In this document: positions 13,120-13,341 of the stretch, piece after piece
How positions within the stretch are numbered: the stretch's first letter is position 1
How the letters are laid out: every line of letters starts with the position of its first letter
Assembly (NCBI GenBank): GCA_946480575.1
Contig: CAMLKF010000048.1
Location: 1-13,341 of the forward strand
Source of the DNA: an uncultured Nitrososphaera sp.
Lineage (GTDB): Archaea; Thermoproteota; Nitrososphaeria; Nitrososphaerales; Nitrososphaeraceae
DNA length: 13,341 nucleotides
Direction: 5' to 3'
Translations under genes and position numbers: made by a program
The notes under the pieces: generated by a model
Databases searched by the model: none
What the model saw: the letters and a program-made list of their open reading frames with translations, nothing else
What the model was told of the DNA's origin: nothing

Positions 13120-13341
13120 TATCCCAGTCTAGTGCGTTGGGCTGTTGGGAATGGCAGGCTGAACACCTCGCCGAAGCTTGGTGCTTACACCTCCATCCCA
13201 TCAACGCTATCTTCTATAGCCGCCCTTCTCCTTGCGGAAGGCTGTCTTTTCTCGGGAAAGGCTTCGTCCTTAGATGCTTTCAGGACTTATCCTAAGCAGC
13301 TTAGCTGCTCAGCGTGCCCTGTCGGACAGCTGATAAACCAG
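13120..13341 (-). rRNA. 23S ribosomal RNA, 3' end (partial, runs off the right edge)
   Basis: On the minus strand the sequence contains CCTGAAAGCATCTAAG, then GAAGATAGCGTTGATGGG, GGTGTAAGCACC and GAGGTGTTCAGCC. These match conserved 3'-terminal 23S elements; the E. coli counterpart has GAAGACGACGACGTTGATAGG and GTGTAAGCGC at this point. Only the last 220 or so bases are in view. The exact 3' end is estimated from the conserved region and the start of the flanking hairpin, so it may be off by 10-20 bases. No 5S gene or tRNA follows within the window. Confidence 0.9.

Overview
The window looks like chromosomal DNA of an ammonia-oxidising-type thaumarchaeon (Nitrososphaeria, probably close to Nitrososphaera). 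Three things point there. It carries archaea/eukaryote-type ribosomal proteins L39e and L31e, an archaeal-type tRNA methylthiotransferase and a divergent FtsZ-like GTPase. Most genes have a TATA-like box about 25-40 bases before the start and little or no leader. The right edge carries the 3' end of an archaeal-looking 23S rRNA. The lineage is inferred from family resemblance, with no database search.

Left part (1-2081): the start of a methyltransferase-like gene (minus), a sulfotransferase split by a one-base frameshift (plus), a Cys-rich four-helix copper-binding protein (minus) and an APS kinase (minus). APS kinase makes PAPS, the donor a sulfotransferase uses, so this edge resembles a small sulfation/methylation locus that has lost its sulfotransferase frame or has a base-calling error there. 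A 465-base intergenic region (2082-2546) follows. It has GTTAACGC octamer clusters at both ends, mirrored inner sequences and a perfect 16-bp palindrome.

Middle (2547-7148): a tRNA t6A methylthiotransferase, an FtsZ-like protein, several very small Cys-rich genes (60, 47 and 69 aa), a frameshifted small gene, then rpl39e-rpl31e and a DUF6328-like membrane protein, these last three all on the minus strand.

Right part (7226-12308): a flavin reductase fused to a degenerate Nudix-like domain, convergent with a glutamate-1-semialdehyde-aminomutase-like PLP enzyme; a 51-aa zinc-binding-type protein; a one-TM protein interrupted by an amber codon; a RidA-family protein; two frame-broken hypothetical genes; and a DHH/DHHA1 phosphoesterase. 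Between the DHH gene and the rRNA lies a decayed response-regulator receiver gene. The end holds the 23S 3' flank, with a strong hairpin and a T-rich stop.

The most unusual aspects are the palindromic repeat region at 2157-2407, the flavin reductase-Nudix fusion, and the frequency of broken reading frames in small or accessory genes while the larger housekeeping genes are intact. No defence system, CRISPR array, integrase or tRNA gene was found.
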